A stretch of DNA of 45,365 nt, taken from contig NZ_FZMF01000022.1 of the NCBI RefSeq assembly GCF_900197685.1, forward strand, positions 1 to 45,365, read 5' to 3'. The notes beneath the pieces are model-generated. The model saw only the letters and a list, made by a program, of their open reading frames with translations, did no database searches and was not told where the DNA came from. The stretch is from Helicobacter baculiformis (GTDB lineage: Bacteria > Campylobacterota > Campylobacteria > Campylobacterales > Helicobacteraceae). This document shows positions 1 through 8,288 of this stretch, one piece after another (within the stretch, counting starts at the first letter, position 1; every line of letters begins with the position of its first letter). The translations under genes and the position numbers were made by a program.

Positions 1-136
1 GTCAAGAAAAATGCGCATTAATTATTGTTATTGAGAAAATATTGTAAAAATTAGTAACAATGAGAGTCTGATATTCTCGCGTAGACAACCTTTAGCAAAA
101 CTGGCTAAAATCCCTAGAAACTTTTTAGGAACATCC
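1..136 (+). promoter_or_regulatory. AT-rich leader upstream of mqnD
   Basis: This AT-rich stretch precedes mqnD and holds no gene. TAAAAT at about 105-110 could be a -10 box. AGGA at 127-130 lies six bases before the ATG at 137 and is a good ribosome binding site. ATTGTTA at 24-30 and TAACAAT at 55-61 form a seven-base inverted repeat with a 24-base spacer, which could be an operator half-site pair or chance in AT-rich DNA. Any gene to the left lies outside the window. Confidence 0.4.
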
Positions 137-985
137 ATGCTTAGTATTGCCCATAGTCCGGATGCGGACGATGTTTTTATGTTTTATGCGATCGCTTTTG
201 GTTGGGTGGATCTGCCCAAAGCTTTTAGCCACCACGCCCTAGACATTGAAACCCTCAACACCCAAGCCCTGCAGGGCGCATATGACATCAGCGCGATCTC
301 TTTTGGGCTCTACCCACTCATCGCCGATCAATACGCCCTCTTGGGCTGTGCGGCTAGTTTTGGGCAGGGGTATGGACCTAAGCTCATCCGCAAAGCCTCT
401 AAAAAGCTCAAAAAACATTTTAAAGTCGCTCTAAGTGGGCGTTACACCACTAACGCCTTGCTCTTTAGGCTTTACTACCCGCATGCGCGCGTGATCTATA
501 AAAATTTCTTAGAGATTGAGGGGGCGGTCTTGAGTGGGGAGGTAGACGCGGGGGTGCTCATTCATGAGAGTATTTTAGATTTTCACCCGGATCTAGTGGT
601 AGAAAAGGAGATTTGGGAGGTGTGGTGTGAGCTCTCTAATTCAGAATTACCCCTGCCCTTAGGCGGGATGGTACTGCGCCGCTCCATCCCCTTAATCCAA
701 GCCATCGCCCTAGAAAAAAAACTCACCCAAGCCATTGACCTAGCCTTAGCCCACTCTGGGCTGCTCTCTACCATGCTCATAGAAAGGGGTTTAGTACGCG
801 TACAGGCAGACAATCTAGCCACGTATTTAACACTCTATGCCAATGCAAGTCGCTTGAGTGAGGCACAGATTCAAGGGCTCAATGCCCTTTTTGATTTGGG
901 TTTTCAACATGGGCTCTACCCCGCCCCCTTGCGCACACAGGACTATTTGATCCCAAAGCGTTACCATAGCTTGAGGTTTTCTTAA
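137..985 (+). CDS. mqnD: 1,4-dihydroxy-6-naphthoate synthase (futalosine menaquinone pathway)
   Basis: Probable MqnD, which splits cyclic dehypoxanthinyl futalosine to 1,4-dihydroxy-6-naphthoate, a cytoplasmic step of the futalosine route to menaquinone. The 282-residue protein opens with AHSPDADDVFMFYA, the epsilonproteobacterial form of the N-terminal SPxxDxxxF signature of the MqnA/MqnD solute-binding-like fold. Later segments such as DISAISFGLYP and PLPLGGMV also fit MqnD. The start at 137 is supported by AGGA six bases upstream. Another gene of the same pathway, mqnE, lies at 5401. The hydrolase gene begins three bases after this stop, so the two are probably co-transcribed. The MqnA paralogue is the main alternative; the SPDADD opening favours MqnD. 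Confidence 0.85.
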   Translation: MLSIAHSPDADDVFMFYAIAFGWVDLPKAFSHHALDIETLNTQALQGAYDISAISFGLYPLIADQYALLGCAASFGQGYGPKLIRKASKKLKKHFKVALSGRYTTNALLFRLYYPHARVIYKNFLEIEGAVLSGEVDAGVLIHESILDFHPDLVVEKEIWEVWCELSNSELPLPLGGMVLRRSIPLIQAIALEKKLTQAIDLALAHSGLLSTMLIERGLVRVQADNLATYLTLYANASRLSEAQIQGLNALFDLGFQHGLYPAPLRTQDYLIPKRYHSLRFS

Positions 986-988
986 GCC

Positions 989-1903
989 ATGGTTTATAGC
1001 GCGCGCTTTAGCGCGGATCACCCCCGCTATTTGGATCTGCACTTTGATCACTATGTGCCTAATCGCCCTAAAAATGTGGCACTGATCATCGCCACAGGCA
1101 TGGTGGAGCACCGCAAGCACTATACATGGCTAGCTTCTAGCCTATGTACATATGGCTATGATGTCTTTGTGCTCGATCACCGCGGGCATGGGCAAAGCGT
1201 GTTAGAAGATAGCGATGAAATTTCTTGGGGAGAAATGGGAGAAAATGGGTTTGAGCATGCCGTGTTGGATTTAGCCAAATTGGCGCGCGTGGTGCACACC
1301 ACCTGCCCAAAGCATAAACGCGTGCTCTTGGGGCATAGCATGGGTTCACTCTTGGCGCGCCGTCTGATCCAACATGATTATGTCCGTTTAGACGCGCTCA
1401 TTCTCACAGGCACACCCACCCCCTTTAGGGGCTTGAAATGGTGTGCGCGCCTTGCTAGGGGGTTGCACGCCCTACACTGCACGCCACGATGGAATTTAAG
1501 CGTGCTTTTCAGTCTGCACCCACGCGTACGCGCCTTTGGGCGCAGGGGCGCGTGGCTGTGTAAAGACCCTAAGGTACTCAAACGCTACCACGCAGATAAA
1601 GCAAGCCGTTTCACTTTTAGTATGAATAGCTTTGCCTGTCTGCTAGAGGGCACGCATTTGGTTTTTAGTGCCCATGCCTATGGGGATAAAAACCTGCCCA
1701 TCTTATTGATGAGTGGCTTAGAAGATGTGTGCGGGGGCTTTGGGGTGGGGGTGATCAAGGCTTATAATGCCTTGTGTGCACAGGGGTTTAAACAGGTCTC
1801 TTTAGCGCTTTTAGAACAAGGGCGGCATAAAATCTTTGATGAGCCCGAAAAGCAAGAGGCTTTAGAGATTTTGCTAGCTTGGCTAGATAAGCACCAACTC
1901 TAA
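989..1903 (+). CDS. alpha/beta hydrolase, lysophospholipase / monoacylglycerol lipase type
   Basis: A 304-residue serine hydrolase of the alpha/beta fold, Hydrolase_4 / PldB type. The nucleophile elbow GHSMGS places the catalytic serine near residue 117. The motif DHRGHGQS at residues 63-70 is typical of lysophospholipases and monoacylglycerol lipases. The likely acid is the Asp in SGLEDV (about residue 246) and the likely base the His in GRHKIF (about 281). No signal peptide is visible, so it is probably cytoplasmic or membrane-associated. It follows mqnD by three bases and its end overlaps the end of the convergent flhB by four bases. The natural substrate cannot be told from sequence; a glycerophospholipid or acylglycerol is the usual choice for this family. 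Confidence 0.8.
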   Translation: MVYSARFSADHPRYLDLHFDHYVPNRPKNVALIIATGMVEHRKHYTWLASSLCTYGYDVFVLDHRGHGQSVLEDSDEISWGEMGENGFEHAVLDLAKLARVVHTTCPKHKRVLLGHSMGSLLARRLIQHDYVRLDALILTGTPTPFRGLKWCARLARGLHALHCTPRWNLSVLFSLHPRVRAFGRRGAWLCKDPKVLKRYHADKASRFTFSMNSFACLLEGTHLVFSAHAYGDKNLPILLMSGLEDVCGGFGVGVIKAYNALCAQGFKQVSLALLEQGRHKIFDEPEKQEALEILLAWLDKHQL

Positions 1904-2958
1904 TGTTTGTTTTTCATCTGCTCAATATGCGCCACTTGGGCAAAGACGATCGCCACCGCCTCAAAGAGCATTTTAGGGATCACCTCATCCACATCCACCT
2001 CTTTGTAAAGTTCGCGCGCTAGTTTGGGGTTTTCAATGATTTCAATATCATGTTCTCTAGCGATCGCTTTAATGCGGATAGCCAAGTGTTCGATCCCCTT
2101 AGCCACCACCACCGGGGCGACATCTTTTTCATCAAAGCGGAGCGCGACCGCGTAGTGGGTGGGGTTAGTAACCACCACATTCGCGCTAGGGATGGCTGCC
2201 ATCATCTTGCTCATGGAGTTTTTGAGCATGAGCTGCTTGATTTTAGCCTTGATCTCGGGGTTACCCTCTTGTTGCTTGTATTCGTCTTTAACTTCTTGCT
2301 TGGTCATTTTGAGCGAGTTGATGTATTGGCGGCGTTTGAGCAGAAAATCCAACAGCGAAGTAACCAAAAAGAGAAAGAGCAAAACCGCGATGAGCATAAG
2401 GGCTTTGTGTTCAAACCAAAGGGCTTGGTTTCTGATGTCAATGCGCGCGATTTTAGCCAACTCCCCAATAAACAAACTCACCACCACAAAGCCCAAGACA
2501 AAGGCGATACAGACTTTAGTCGTGATGAGCAAGCCATCTAAAAGCCGCTTGAGAGAAAAGAGATTTTTAAACCCATTGATGGGGTTGATTTTAGAAAACT
2601 TGGGCACGATCGCCTTAGGGCTAAAGAGCAAGCCAAATTGTATCACATTGCCCAAGAACGCCGCCACAAACACCAAAAACAAAAAGGGCAAGAGAAGCCA
2701 TGCCACATCTTTGAGCAATTGCAAAGAGAGCAGGTGTAAATTATGGGGTGTGAAGTCTAGGGCGATCCAATGCAAGGCTTCTCTAAACATGTTTTCAAAA
2801 CGATCCAACCACATCCCAAAGAAGGCAAACACCCCTCCAAAGCCCGCCACCAGCCCCAAAAACCCCACCACCTCCAAACTCTTAGCGACATTGCCCTCTT
2901 CGCGCGCTTTCTCTATTTTCTTGGCTGAGGGGAGTTCGGTTTTTTCTTCTTCAGCCAT
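1900..2958 (-). CDS. flhB: flagellar type III export switch protein FlhB
   Basis: FlhB, the export-apparatus protein that switches substrate specificity from rod/hook to filament. The N-terminal EEEKTELPSAKKIEKAREEG is the family signature, followed by four hydrophobic segments (about residues 29-50, 86-111, 147-165 and 185-206) and a cytoplasmic domain. The autocleavage motif NPTH is intact at residues 265-268. At 352 residues it is close to the usual FlhB length. AGGAG six bases before the ATG supports the start. It overlaps the end of mobA by eight bases, so translation is probably coupled to the upstream mobA and methyltransferase genes. I recall the mobA-flhB order from H. pylori. Confidence 0.97.
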   Translation of the reverse strand: MAEEEKTELPSAKKIEKAREEGNVAKSLEVVGFLGLVAGFGGVFAFFGMWLDRFENMFREALHWIALDFTPHNLHLLSLQLLKDVAWLLLPFLFLVFVAAFLGNVIQFGLLFSPKAIVPKFSKINPINGFKNLFSLKRLLDGLLITTKVCIAFVLGFVVVSLFIGELAKIARIDIRNQALWFEHKALMLIAVLLFLFLVTSLLDFLLKRRQYINSLKMTKQEVKDEYKQQEGNPEIKAKIKQLMLKNSMSKMMAAIPSANVVVTNPTHYAVALRFDEKDVAPVVVAKGIEHLAIRIKAIAREHDIEIIENPKLARELYKEVDVDEVIPKMLFEAVAIVFAQVAHIEQMKNKH

Positions 2959-3523
2959 GCAAGCTCCTTAGGGCATGTTGGTAATCTGCATAGGTGTTAC
3001 AATTACTAAACTCAGAGCTATCTGTAACCTCTATAGCCACGCTATCCACCTGCTCTAAGAGCGCATAAATGGACGCGTTGCTTTGCAAGGCATCATCGAT
3101 CGCATCTAGTACACAGGGTTGCCAACACCCCACCAAGTAAAAATGCCGCGCGCTCTTGGCATACACCACACCCGCTTTTTGGGAGTGTTCACAGAGGGCT
3201 AAAATGCTTTGGGCTGAAACTAGGGGCATGTCTATAGGGATCACAAAGATTCTTTGTTGCAACTCTTCAAGCGCGCGCCCAATCCCTAATAGGGGGTTAA
3301 AGCAGTGTGGGCTTGTGTCTAAAATGTAAGCGGCTTGCAGATCATAGGGGGTTTTAGCGCTGATATACACTTGCTCAAAGAGGCGCGCCATCTTAGCGTG
3401 TTGGTAGGCTAGAAGACTGGGTTGATCGCCAAAGCGCAACAACGCCTTATCGCGCCATTGCTCCCCCACACGCATGCGCGCGCTCTTGCCTCCTGTGAGG
3501 ATCACGCAGGGGATTTTGATCAT
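2951..3523 (-). CDS. mobA: molybdenum cofactor guanylyltransferase MobA
   Basis: MobA attaches GMP to molybdopterin to form the guanine dinucleotide cofactor needed by DMSO-reductase-family enzymes such as Nap and biotin sulfoxide reductase. The N-terminal ILTGGKSARM with a downstream Lys in KALLRFGDQ is the nucleotidyltransferase signature, and PIDMPLVS carries the Mg-binding Asp. The length of 190 residues is normal. The ATG overlaps the stop of the upstream methyltransferase gene as ATGA. moaA, an earlier cofactor gene, lies divergently about 0.9 kb away with the methyltransferase gene in between. A substrate enzyme is suggested by napB at 34 kb. Confidence 0.93.
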   Translation of the reverse strand: MIKIPCVILTGGKSARMRVGEQWRDKALLRFGDQPSLLAYQHAKMARLFEQVYISAKTPYDLQAAYILDTSPHCFNPLLGIGRALEELQQRIFVIPIDMPLVSAQSILALCEHSQKAGVVYAKSARHFYLVGCWQPCVLDAIDDALQSNASIYALLEQVDSVAIEVTDSSEFSNCNTYADYQHALRSLHG

Positions 3524-4341
3524 GGGCTAACCAAGCCCATTTTTTTAACCCTATGTGCAAATTCGCCAAAACGCGCGTCTAAATCCTGCTTGCGTGCAAT
3601 GCAAAGATCGATGAAGGTTTTTTCTTGCTCGATGCCAATGAAGGATCGCCCCAGCAAGTTAGCCGCAATCCCCGTAGTGCCAGAGCCGCTAAAGGGATCG
3701 CCAATCAAGCTATCTTCATGGCTAGCCATCAAGATCAAGCGCAAAAGCAGACTCAAGGGCTTTTGGGTCGGGTGCTTGCCCAAATGCTTTTCCCAAGGGG
3801 CGATGGCTCTCAAAGTCCACACATCGCGCATTTGCTTGCCTTGATTGAACGCTTTCATGCGCGCGTAATTGAAGATATGGGCATGCTTGGGGCTTTTTCT
3901 AGCCCATAGGATTTGCTCGCTAGCGTGCACCAGCGTGCGGCATGAGAAATTAGGCGGGGGGTTGCTCTTATGCCAAGTGATCGTGTTTAGGAGTTTAAAG
4001 CCTAGAGTTTGCAAGGCTAGCCCTAGAGAAAAGAGATTGTGCTGAGTGGCGCTGATACAAATTGTGCCTGTGGGTTTGAGCGCGCGTTTAGCTAGAGCGA
4101 TCCACTCCAAATTAAAAGCATGGATGGCTTCTATGCCCTGTGCGCGATCCCATGCCCCCTTATTCACGCTCACAATTTTACCACTCTCAATAGTCAAGCC
4201 ACCATTGGAGAGAAAGTAGGGCGGATCGGCAAAGATCAAATCAAAACACCCCTCCATGCGCGCCAAAACCTCCCTACAATCCTGATGATAAAGCGTGAAT
4301 TTCAAATCTTCACTCACAAAAATAGGCAAGGTATTTTTCAT
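3520..4341 (-). CDS. orphan beta-class adenine-N6 DNA methyltransferase (M2.DpnII / M.MboII-like)
   Basis: An S-adenosylmethionine-dependent DNA methyltransferase of 273 residues. The catalytic motif IV DPPY is at residues 39-42 and the SAM motif FSGSGT follows at about 217-222, with HPTQKP before it at 190-195. This order defines the beta class, which includes N6-adenine and some N4-cytosine enzymes. The segment DPPYFLSNGG followed by SVNKGAWD resembles the DpnA/MboII subgroup, which act on sites such as GATC or GAAGA; that target is an inference. No restriction endonuclease gene is adjacent. It sits between moaA and mobA, genes I recall as neighbours in H. pylori, so it looks inserted. Its stop overlaps the mobA start. 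Confidence 0.88.
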   Translation of the reverse strand: MKNTLPIFVSEDLKFTLYHQDCREVLARMEGCFDLIFADPPYFLSNGGLTIESGKIVSVNKGAWDRAQGIEAIHAFNLEWIALAKRALKPTGTICISATQHNLFSLGLALQTLGFKLLNTITWHKSNPPPNFSCRTLVHASEQILWARKSPKHAHIFNYARMKAFNQGKQMRDVWTLRAIAPWEKHLGKHPTQKPLSLLLRLILMASHEDSLIGDPFSGSGTTGIAANLLGRSFIGIEQEKTFIDLCIARKQDLDARFGEFAHRVKKMGLVSP

Positions 4342-4437
4342 TTCTCTAGCCTAGCATGTCCGATTAAAACTTTGGCTGATCCGCTCTGATTCAGCCCAAA
4401 TTTGCTATTTTAAGAAAAACGACAGAAAGGGTAAGTG

Positions 4438-5400
4438 ATGTTAGTAGATGGTTTTGGGCGACAAATCACTTACCTTAGAGTTTCGCTCACCAAACAATGC
4501 AATTTTAGGTGCGCCTATTGCATGCCCACCACCCCCCTAGATTTTAGCCCTCATGAAGATGTGATCGCCCTAGATCGCATGCTAGAGTTCTTAAAAGTTG
4601 CCATAGATGAGGGGATTGAGAAAATCCGTCTGACTGGGGGCGAACCCTTGTTGCGCAAGGATTTAGTGCCCTTTATTGCGCGTTTGCATGCCTACAACCC
4701 TAAGGTTTTATTGGTGCTCACCACTAACGCGTTTCTACTAGAAAAACACGCCCACGCGCTCAAAGAGGCGGGCTTGAGTCGGGTGAATATCTCCCTGGAT
4801 TCGCTCAAACCTGAGCGCGTGGTGCAAATCTCTAAAAAGGACGCGTTGGGGGCTGTTTTAAGGGGCATTGAAGCGGCGTTGCAAGCGGGTTTAATACTCA
4901 AATTCAACATGGTCGCCCTCAAGGAGATCAACTCTGATGAGATTTTAGACCTCTTAGAATTTGCCCAAGAAAAGGGCGCGCAGATTCGCTACATTGAGTT
5001 TATGGAGAACACCCATGCGAGCGCGCGCTTACAGGGCTTGAGCGCGGCACAGATTTTAGAGATTATCCAGACGCGCTATGCCATTGTGGGCGCGCCCCAA
5101 AAAGAGCTAGGACCGGCACAAATTTACACCCTAGAAAATGGCTACCAATTTGGGATCATCGCGCCCCATAAGGAGGATTTTTGCAAGAGTTGTAACCGCG
5201 TGCGCCTGAGCGCAGATGGGACTTTGTTCCCCTGTTTGTACTATCAAGATAGCGTGAACGCCAAGGAGGCGATTTTGAGTACGGAGCGCGCGCGCATGCT
5301 AGGCGCGCTCAAGCAGGCGGTGGCTAACAAGCCTGAAAAGAATCTTTGGAGCGGGGCTTATCAAATTTCTGAGCGCGCATTTTATCAAACTGGAGGATGA
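4438..5400 (+). CDS. moaA: GTP 3',8-cyclase MoaA
   Basis: Radical SAM enzyme that, with MoaC, makes cyclic pyranopterin monophosphate, the first step of molybdopterin synthesis. The N-terminal 4Fe-4S cluster motif CNFRCAYC has Cys at residues 21, 25 and 28. The C-terminal cluster motif FCKSC followed by LFPC and the terminal Gly-Gly pair are both present. Its 320 residues match the family. I chose ATG at 4438 over GTG at 4435 because AAAGG at 4426-4430 is then seven bases away. mqnE starts directly after the stop codon, so two radical SAM genes for different cofactors form one operon. Confidence 0.96.
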   Translation: MLVDGFGRQITYLRVSLTKQCNFRCAYCMPTTPLDFSPHEDVIALDRMLEFLKVAIDEGIEKIRLTGGEPLLRKDLVPFIARLHAYNPKVLLVLTTNAFLLEKHAHALKEAGLSRVNISLDSLKPERVVQISKKDALGAVLRGIEAALQAGLILKFNMVALKEINSDEILDLLEFAQEKGAQIRYIEFMENTHASARLQGLSAAQILEIIQTRYAIVGAPQKELGPAQIYTLENGYQFGIIAPHKEDFCKSCNRVRLSADGTLFPCLYYQDSVNAKEAILSTERARMLGALKQAVANKPEKNLWSGAYQISERAFYQTGG

Positions 5401-6477
5401 ATGGATTTACTCACACAAGCCCTAGAGGCACAGGATTTAGACGCTTCTAGTCTGGCAAGGCTATACGATTACGATCTCTATGCGTTGGGCGAGGCCGCGC
5501 ATGGGATTCGCAGCCGTTTTCATGGCGATCAAGTCTTTTTCAACACCAACCGCCATCTCAATCCTAGCAATATTTGCGCGGATAGTTGCAAGTTTTGCGC
5601 TTTTTCAGCCAGCCGTAAAAACCCTAATCCCTATGAAATGGGGCATGGAGAGATTTTAGAGCAGATCGCCCAAGCCTATGAAAATGGCATTAAAGAGGTG
5701 CATGTGGTGAGCGCGCACAACCCTAATTACACCTATGAGTGGTATTTGGAGCTCTTTAGACTCATCAAGGCGCGCATGCCCCATTTGCATTTAAAAGCGA
5801 TGACGGCTGCAGAGGTGCATTTTTTAAGCACCAAATTTGACAAGCCCTATCAAGAAGTGCTAGAGGACATGTTAGAAGCGGGCGTGGATTCTATGCCCGG
5901 GGGCGGGGCGGAGATCTTTGATGAGAAGGTACGCAAACGCATTTGTGGGGGTAAGGTGAGTTCAAAAAGGTGGCTAGAAATCCACCAATATTGGCATTCT
6001 TTGGGCAGAATGAGCAACGCGACCATGCTCTTTGGGCATGTTGAAAGCAAGCAGGATCGCTTAGATCACATGTTGCGTCTCAAAGCCGCCCAAAGCCCTA
6101 ACGCCCTAGAGAAAAAGGGCGGGTTTAACGCCTTTATCCCTCTACTCTATCAAAGAGAACATAATTTTCTCAAGGTGGCACGCAGCCCTAGCGCGGTGGA
6201 GATTTTAAAGACAATTGCCATCGCGCGCATTGTCTTGCAAAACATCCCCCATATCAAGGCGTATTGGGCGACTTTGGGGCTCAATCTAGCCCTAGTGGCT
6301 CAAGAATTTGGCGCAGACGACCTAGATGGCACCATTGGGGTAGAAAAGATTCAATCTGCTGGGGGCGCACAAAGCGCTAGAGGGATAGCCAAAGAGGACT
6401 TGATCGCCCAAATCAAGGACGCGCGCTTTATCCCTGTGGAGAGGGATAGTTTATATAATCCTTTAAAGGTGTGGTAA
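5401..6477 (+). CDS. mqnE: aminodeoxyfutalosine synthase MqnE
   Basis: Radical SAM enzyme that joins the chorismate-derived enolpyruvyl benzoate to SAM to give aminofutalosine, an early step in menaquinone synthesis. The cluster motif CADSCKFC has Cys at 59, 63 and 66, and FNTNRHLNPSNIC directly before it is typical of MqnE rather than MqnC. Near the C-terminus, GADDLDGTIGVE is a conserved segment of the MqnC/MqnE family. Length 358 residues is normal. The ATG directly follows the moaA TGA, and GGAGG at the end of moaA serves as ribosome binding site. It converges with carA. Confidence 0.93.
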   Translation: MDLLTQALEAQDLDASSLARLYDYDLYALGEAAHGIRSRFHGDQVFFNTNRHLNPSNICADSCKFCAFSASRKNPNPYEMGHGEILEQIAQAYENGIKEVHVVSAHNPNYTYEWYLELFRLIKARMPHLHLKAMTAAEVHFLSTKFDKPYQEVLEDMLEAGVDSMPGGGAEIFDEKVRKRICGGKVSSKRWLEIHQYWHSLGRMSNATMLFGHVESKQDRLDHMLRLKAAQSPNALEKKGGFNAFIPLLYQREHNFLKVARSPSAVEILKTIAIARIVLQNIPHIKAYWATLGLNLALVAQEFGADDLDGTIGVEKIQSAGGAQSARGIAKEDLIAQIKDARFIPVERDSLYNPLKVW

Positions 6478-6502
6478 CACTGCCTTAAAAAAAATAGGGA
6501 TC

Positions 6503-7627
6503 TTAGATTGCCGAGGAGCGCATTAGACGCGCAAATTCCTTAAAGATGTAGAGTCCATCGCTAGGTCCTGGACTAGCCTCTGGGTGGTGTTGTACAGAGA
6601 GAATAGGGCGATCGTGGTAGGCAACCCCTTCGATAGTGCCATCAAAAAGATTCTTATGCGTGATAGTTGCAATGCGCGCAAGACTTTCAGGCACACAGTA
6701 GTTATGATTTTGTGCGCTAATCTCAATGCGCCCCGTAGCGCAATTGAGCACGGGATGATTGCTACCATGGTGTCCAAACTTAAGCTTATAAGTAGGGTAG
6801 CCATGCGCGAGGCTTAAAAGTTGATGTCCTAAACAAATTCCACACAAGGGAATACGCGCCTCGACTAGAGATGTAATCTCTTTAATTGCCTGCTTAAGCT
6901 TGAGCGGATCACCAGGACCATTAGAAAGCAACACACCTGTAATCACTCCTCGCTTGTAATCTTCTAAAATTGTTTCCGCCTTACTTTCATGCCCATAGAG
7001 TCGCACATTCAAACCCACGGCACCCAAGTTATTTAAAATGCTTTGTTTTACGCCAAAATCCAGAACACCAATGGTCATTTGAGAAGGCGATAAGGGTTTG
7101 TAATCCAAGTTCTTAAAATCATAACGCCCGTGTGCGGGAGGGGTTGCCTTGTTAGAGACCATAGGAATTACATTAAGATCGCGCAAACGAGGAGTATTCT
7201 TAAGGATTTTTTCCAATGCGCTTTTTTCCATAGGGGTTGTAGAGATCGCAACCTGCATTGCTCCCTCATCACGCAACATGCCCACAAGTGCACGCGTATC
7301 AAGCCCGCAAACGCCTAAAACATGGATGCGCTGTAACCATGCTCCCAAACTCTCTCTAGCCCTAAAATTAGAATGCCGTGTAGGATAATGGCGCACTAAA
7401 ACGCCTGAGCAATGACTAGAGGATTCTCTATCCTGTGCATTCACCCCCACTACCCCCACTTCTGGCGCACTGAAGACAACAAACTGTCCGTAGTAGCTTG
7501 GGTCGCTGATAATTTCTTCGTACCCGCTCATGGCAGTGTTAAACACCGCCTCACCCACAACTACACCGGGAGCACCAAAGCTTTGCGCTTCTAAAAAAAC
7601 TCCATTTTCAAACAGCACCGATGCCAT
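6503..7627 (-). CDS. carA: carbamoyl-phosphate synthase small (glutaminase) subunit CarA
   Basis: CarA hydrolyses glutamine and passes ammonia to CarB for carbamoyl phosphate, used in pyrimidine and arginine synthesis. The N-terminal domain has FNTAMSGYEEI and SDPSYYGQ. The class I amidotransferase domain has the nucleophile Cys265 in CGICLGHQ and the His348/Glu350 pair in QHHPEASPG. Length 374 residues is standard. The ATG overlaps the TAA of the upstream DUF507 gene by one base (TAATG), so translation is probably coupled. carB is not in the window. Confidence 0.97.
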   Translation of the reverse strand: MASVLFENGVFLEAQSFGAPGVVVGEAVFNTAMSGYEEIISDPSYYGQFVVFSAPEVGVVGVNAQDRESSSHCSGVLVRHYPTRHSNFRARESLGAWLQRIHVLGVCGLDTRALVGMLRDEGAMQVAISTTPMEKSALEKILKNTPRLRDLNVIPMVSNKATPPAHGRYDFKNLDYKPLSPSQMTIGVLDFGVKQSILNNLGAVGLNVRLYGHESKAETILEDYKRGVITGVLLSNGPGDPLKLKQAIKEITSLVEARIPLCGICLGHQLLSLAHGYPTYKLKFGHHGSNHPVLNCATGRIEISAQNHNYCVPESLARIATITHKNLFDGTIEGVAYHDRPILSVQHHPEASPGPSDGLYIFKEFARLMRSSAI

Positions 7628-8178
7628 TATAAAAAGCCCTTACGTCGCAACTCCTCTTCATACATGCGTTCGAAAACCAAATCGTAGGCATCACTGCCCA
7701 CAGGAAGTTTGCGCTTATAATGTTTAATCTTTTCAGCCACTTCAAACTCAATACTTTCATAGAGTTTTGCATAAGTGTCCATGGATTTAAAAATGAGGTT
7801 GCGAATCATGTTCTCTGAAACAGAAAACATGATCAGATCTGCATCTAATACATTCTCCAAGATGGCATGGGAAATGGTGTTGCAACGATCTTCCCATGTC
7901 AGAGCAAAATCCTCTTCTGAAGCGAGTTCTTTTTTGATCATCCAAAACAAGTGCCGTTCATCCATGCGCATAAACTCAATCTCATCTAGATGATCCTCCA
8001 AAAGTTCCCGTGCGCGTTCATCGATATGTGCCTCTTGTGCTACATTCTTTTGAAGCACTTGCGCCACAATCTGCGTGAGCTCCTCTAAAGTCCCTTTTAG
8101 CTCTAGTAAGGGTGAACGCACTAAATCCTGAGCGATTTTATGGACAATATAGCTAACATGATTAGATTTTAATCTCAT
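7627..8178 (-). CDS. DUF507 family protein
   Basis: A 183-residue soluble, charged, mostly helical protein of the DUF507 family. MRLKSNHVSYIVHKIAQDL at the N-terminus and the paired helical halves fit that family; function is unknown. No signal peptide or membrane segment is visible. The start is supported by AAGGA seven bases upstream of the ATG at 8178. It lies directly upstream of carA and overlaps it by one base. I recall the same pairing in H. pylori, which suggests co-expression but does not show a role in carbamoyl phosphate synthesis. Confidence 0.8.
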   Translation of the reverse strand: MRLKSNHVSYIVHKIAQDLVRSPLLELKGTLEELTQIVAQVLQKNVAQEAHIDERARELLEDHLDEIEFMRMDERHLFWMIKKELASEEDFALTWEDRCNTISHAILENVLDADLIMFSVSENMIRNLIFKSMDTYAKLYESIEFEVAEKIKHYKRKLPVGSDAYDLVFERMYEEELRRKGFL

Positions 8179-8271
8179 ACGCGCATCCTTAAAACGCCAT
8201 TCTAACCCATGTTAGCTCAAAGATCACTGAGAAAATTTTAAGATTTGAAGAGGTTTAAAAAAATCAAAAAT

Positions 8272-8285
8272 GGCACCATAGTGCA
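8272..8285 (-). terminator. possible weak terminator after the PDC gene
   Basis: On the minus strand, just after the PDC gene stop, GCAC-TATG-GTGC forms a short four-pair hairpin followed by CATTTTTGATTTTTTT. The T-rich tail fits rho-independent termination, but the stem is short, so this is only a candidate. Confidence 0.3.
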
Positions 8286-8288
8286 AAT

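Noticed and set aside
2159-2971. Plus-strand open frame of 270 codons
   Set aside because: It lies entirely antisense to flhB, has no family features and an odd Ser/Lys-rich composition.
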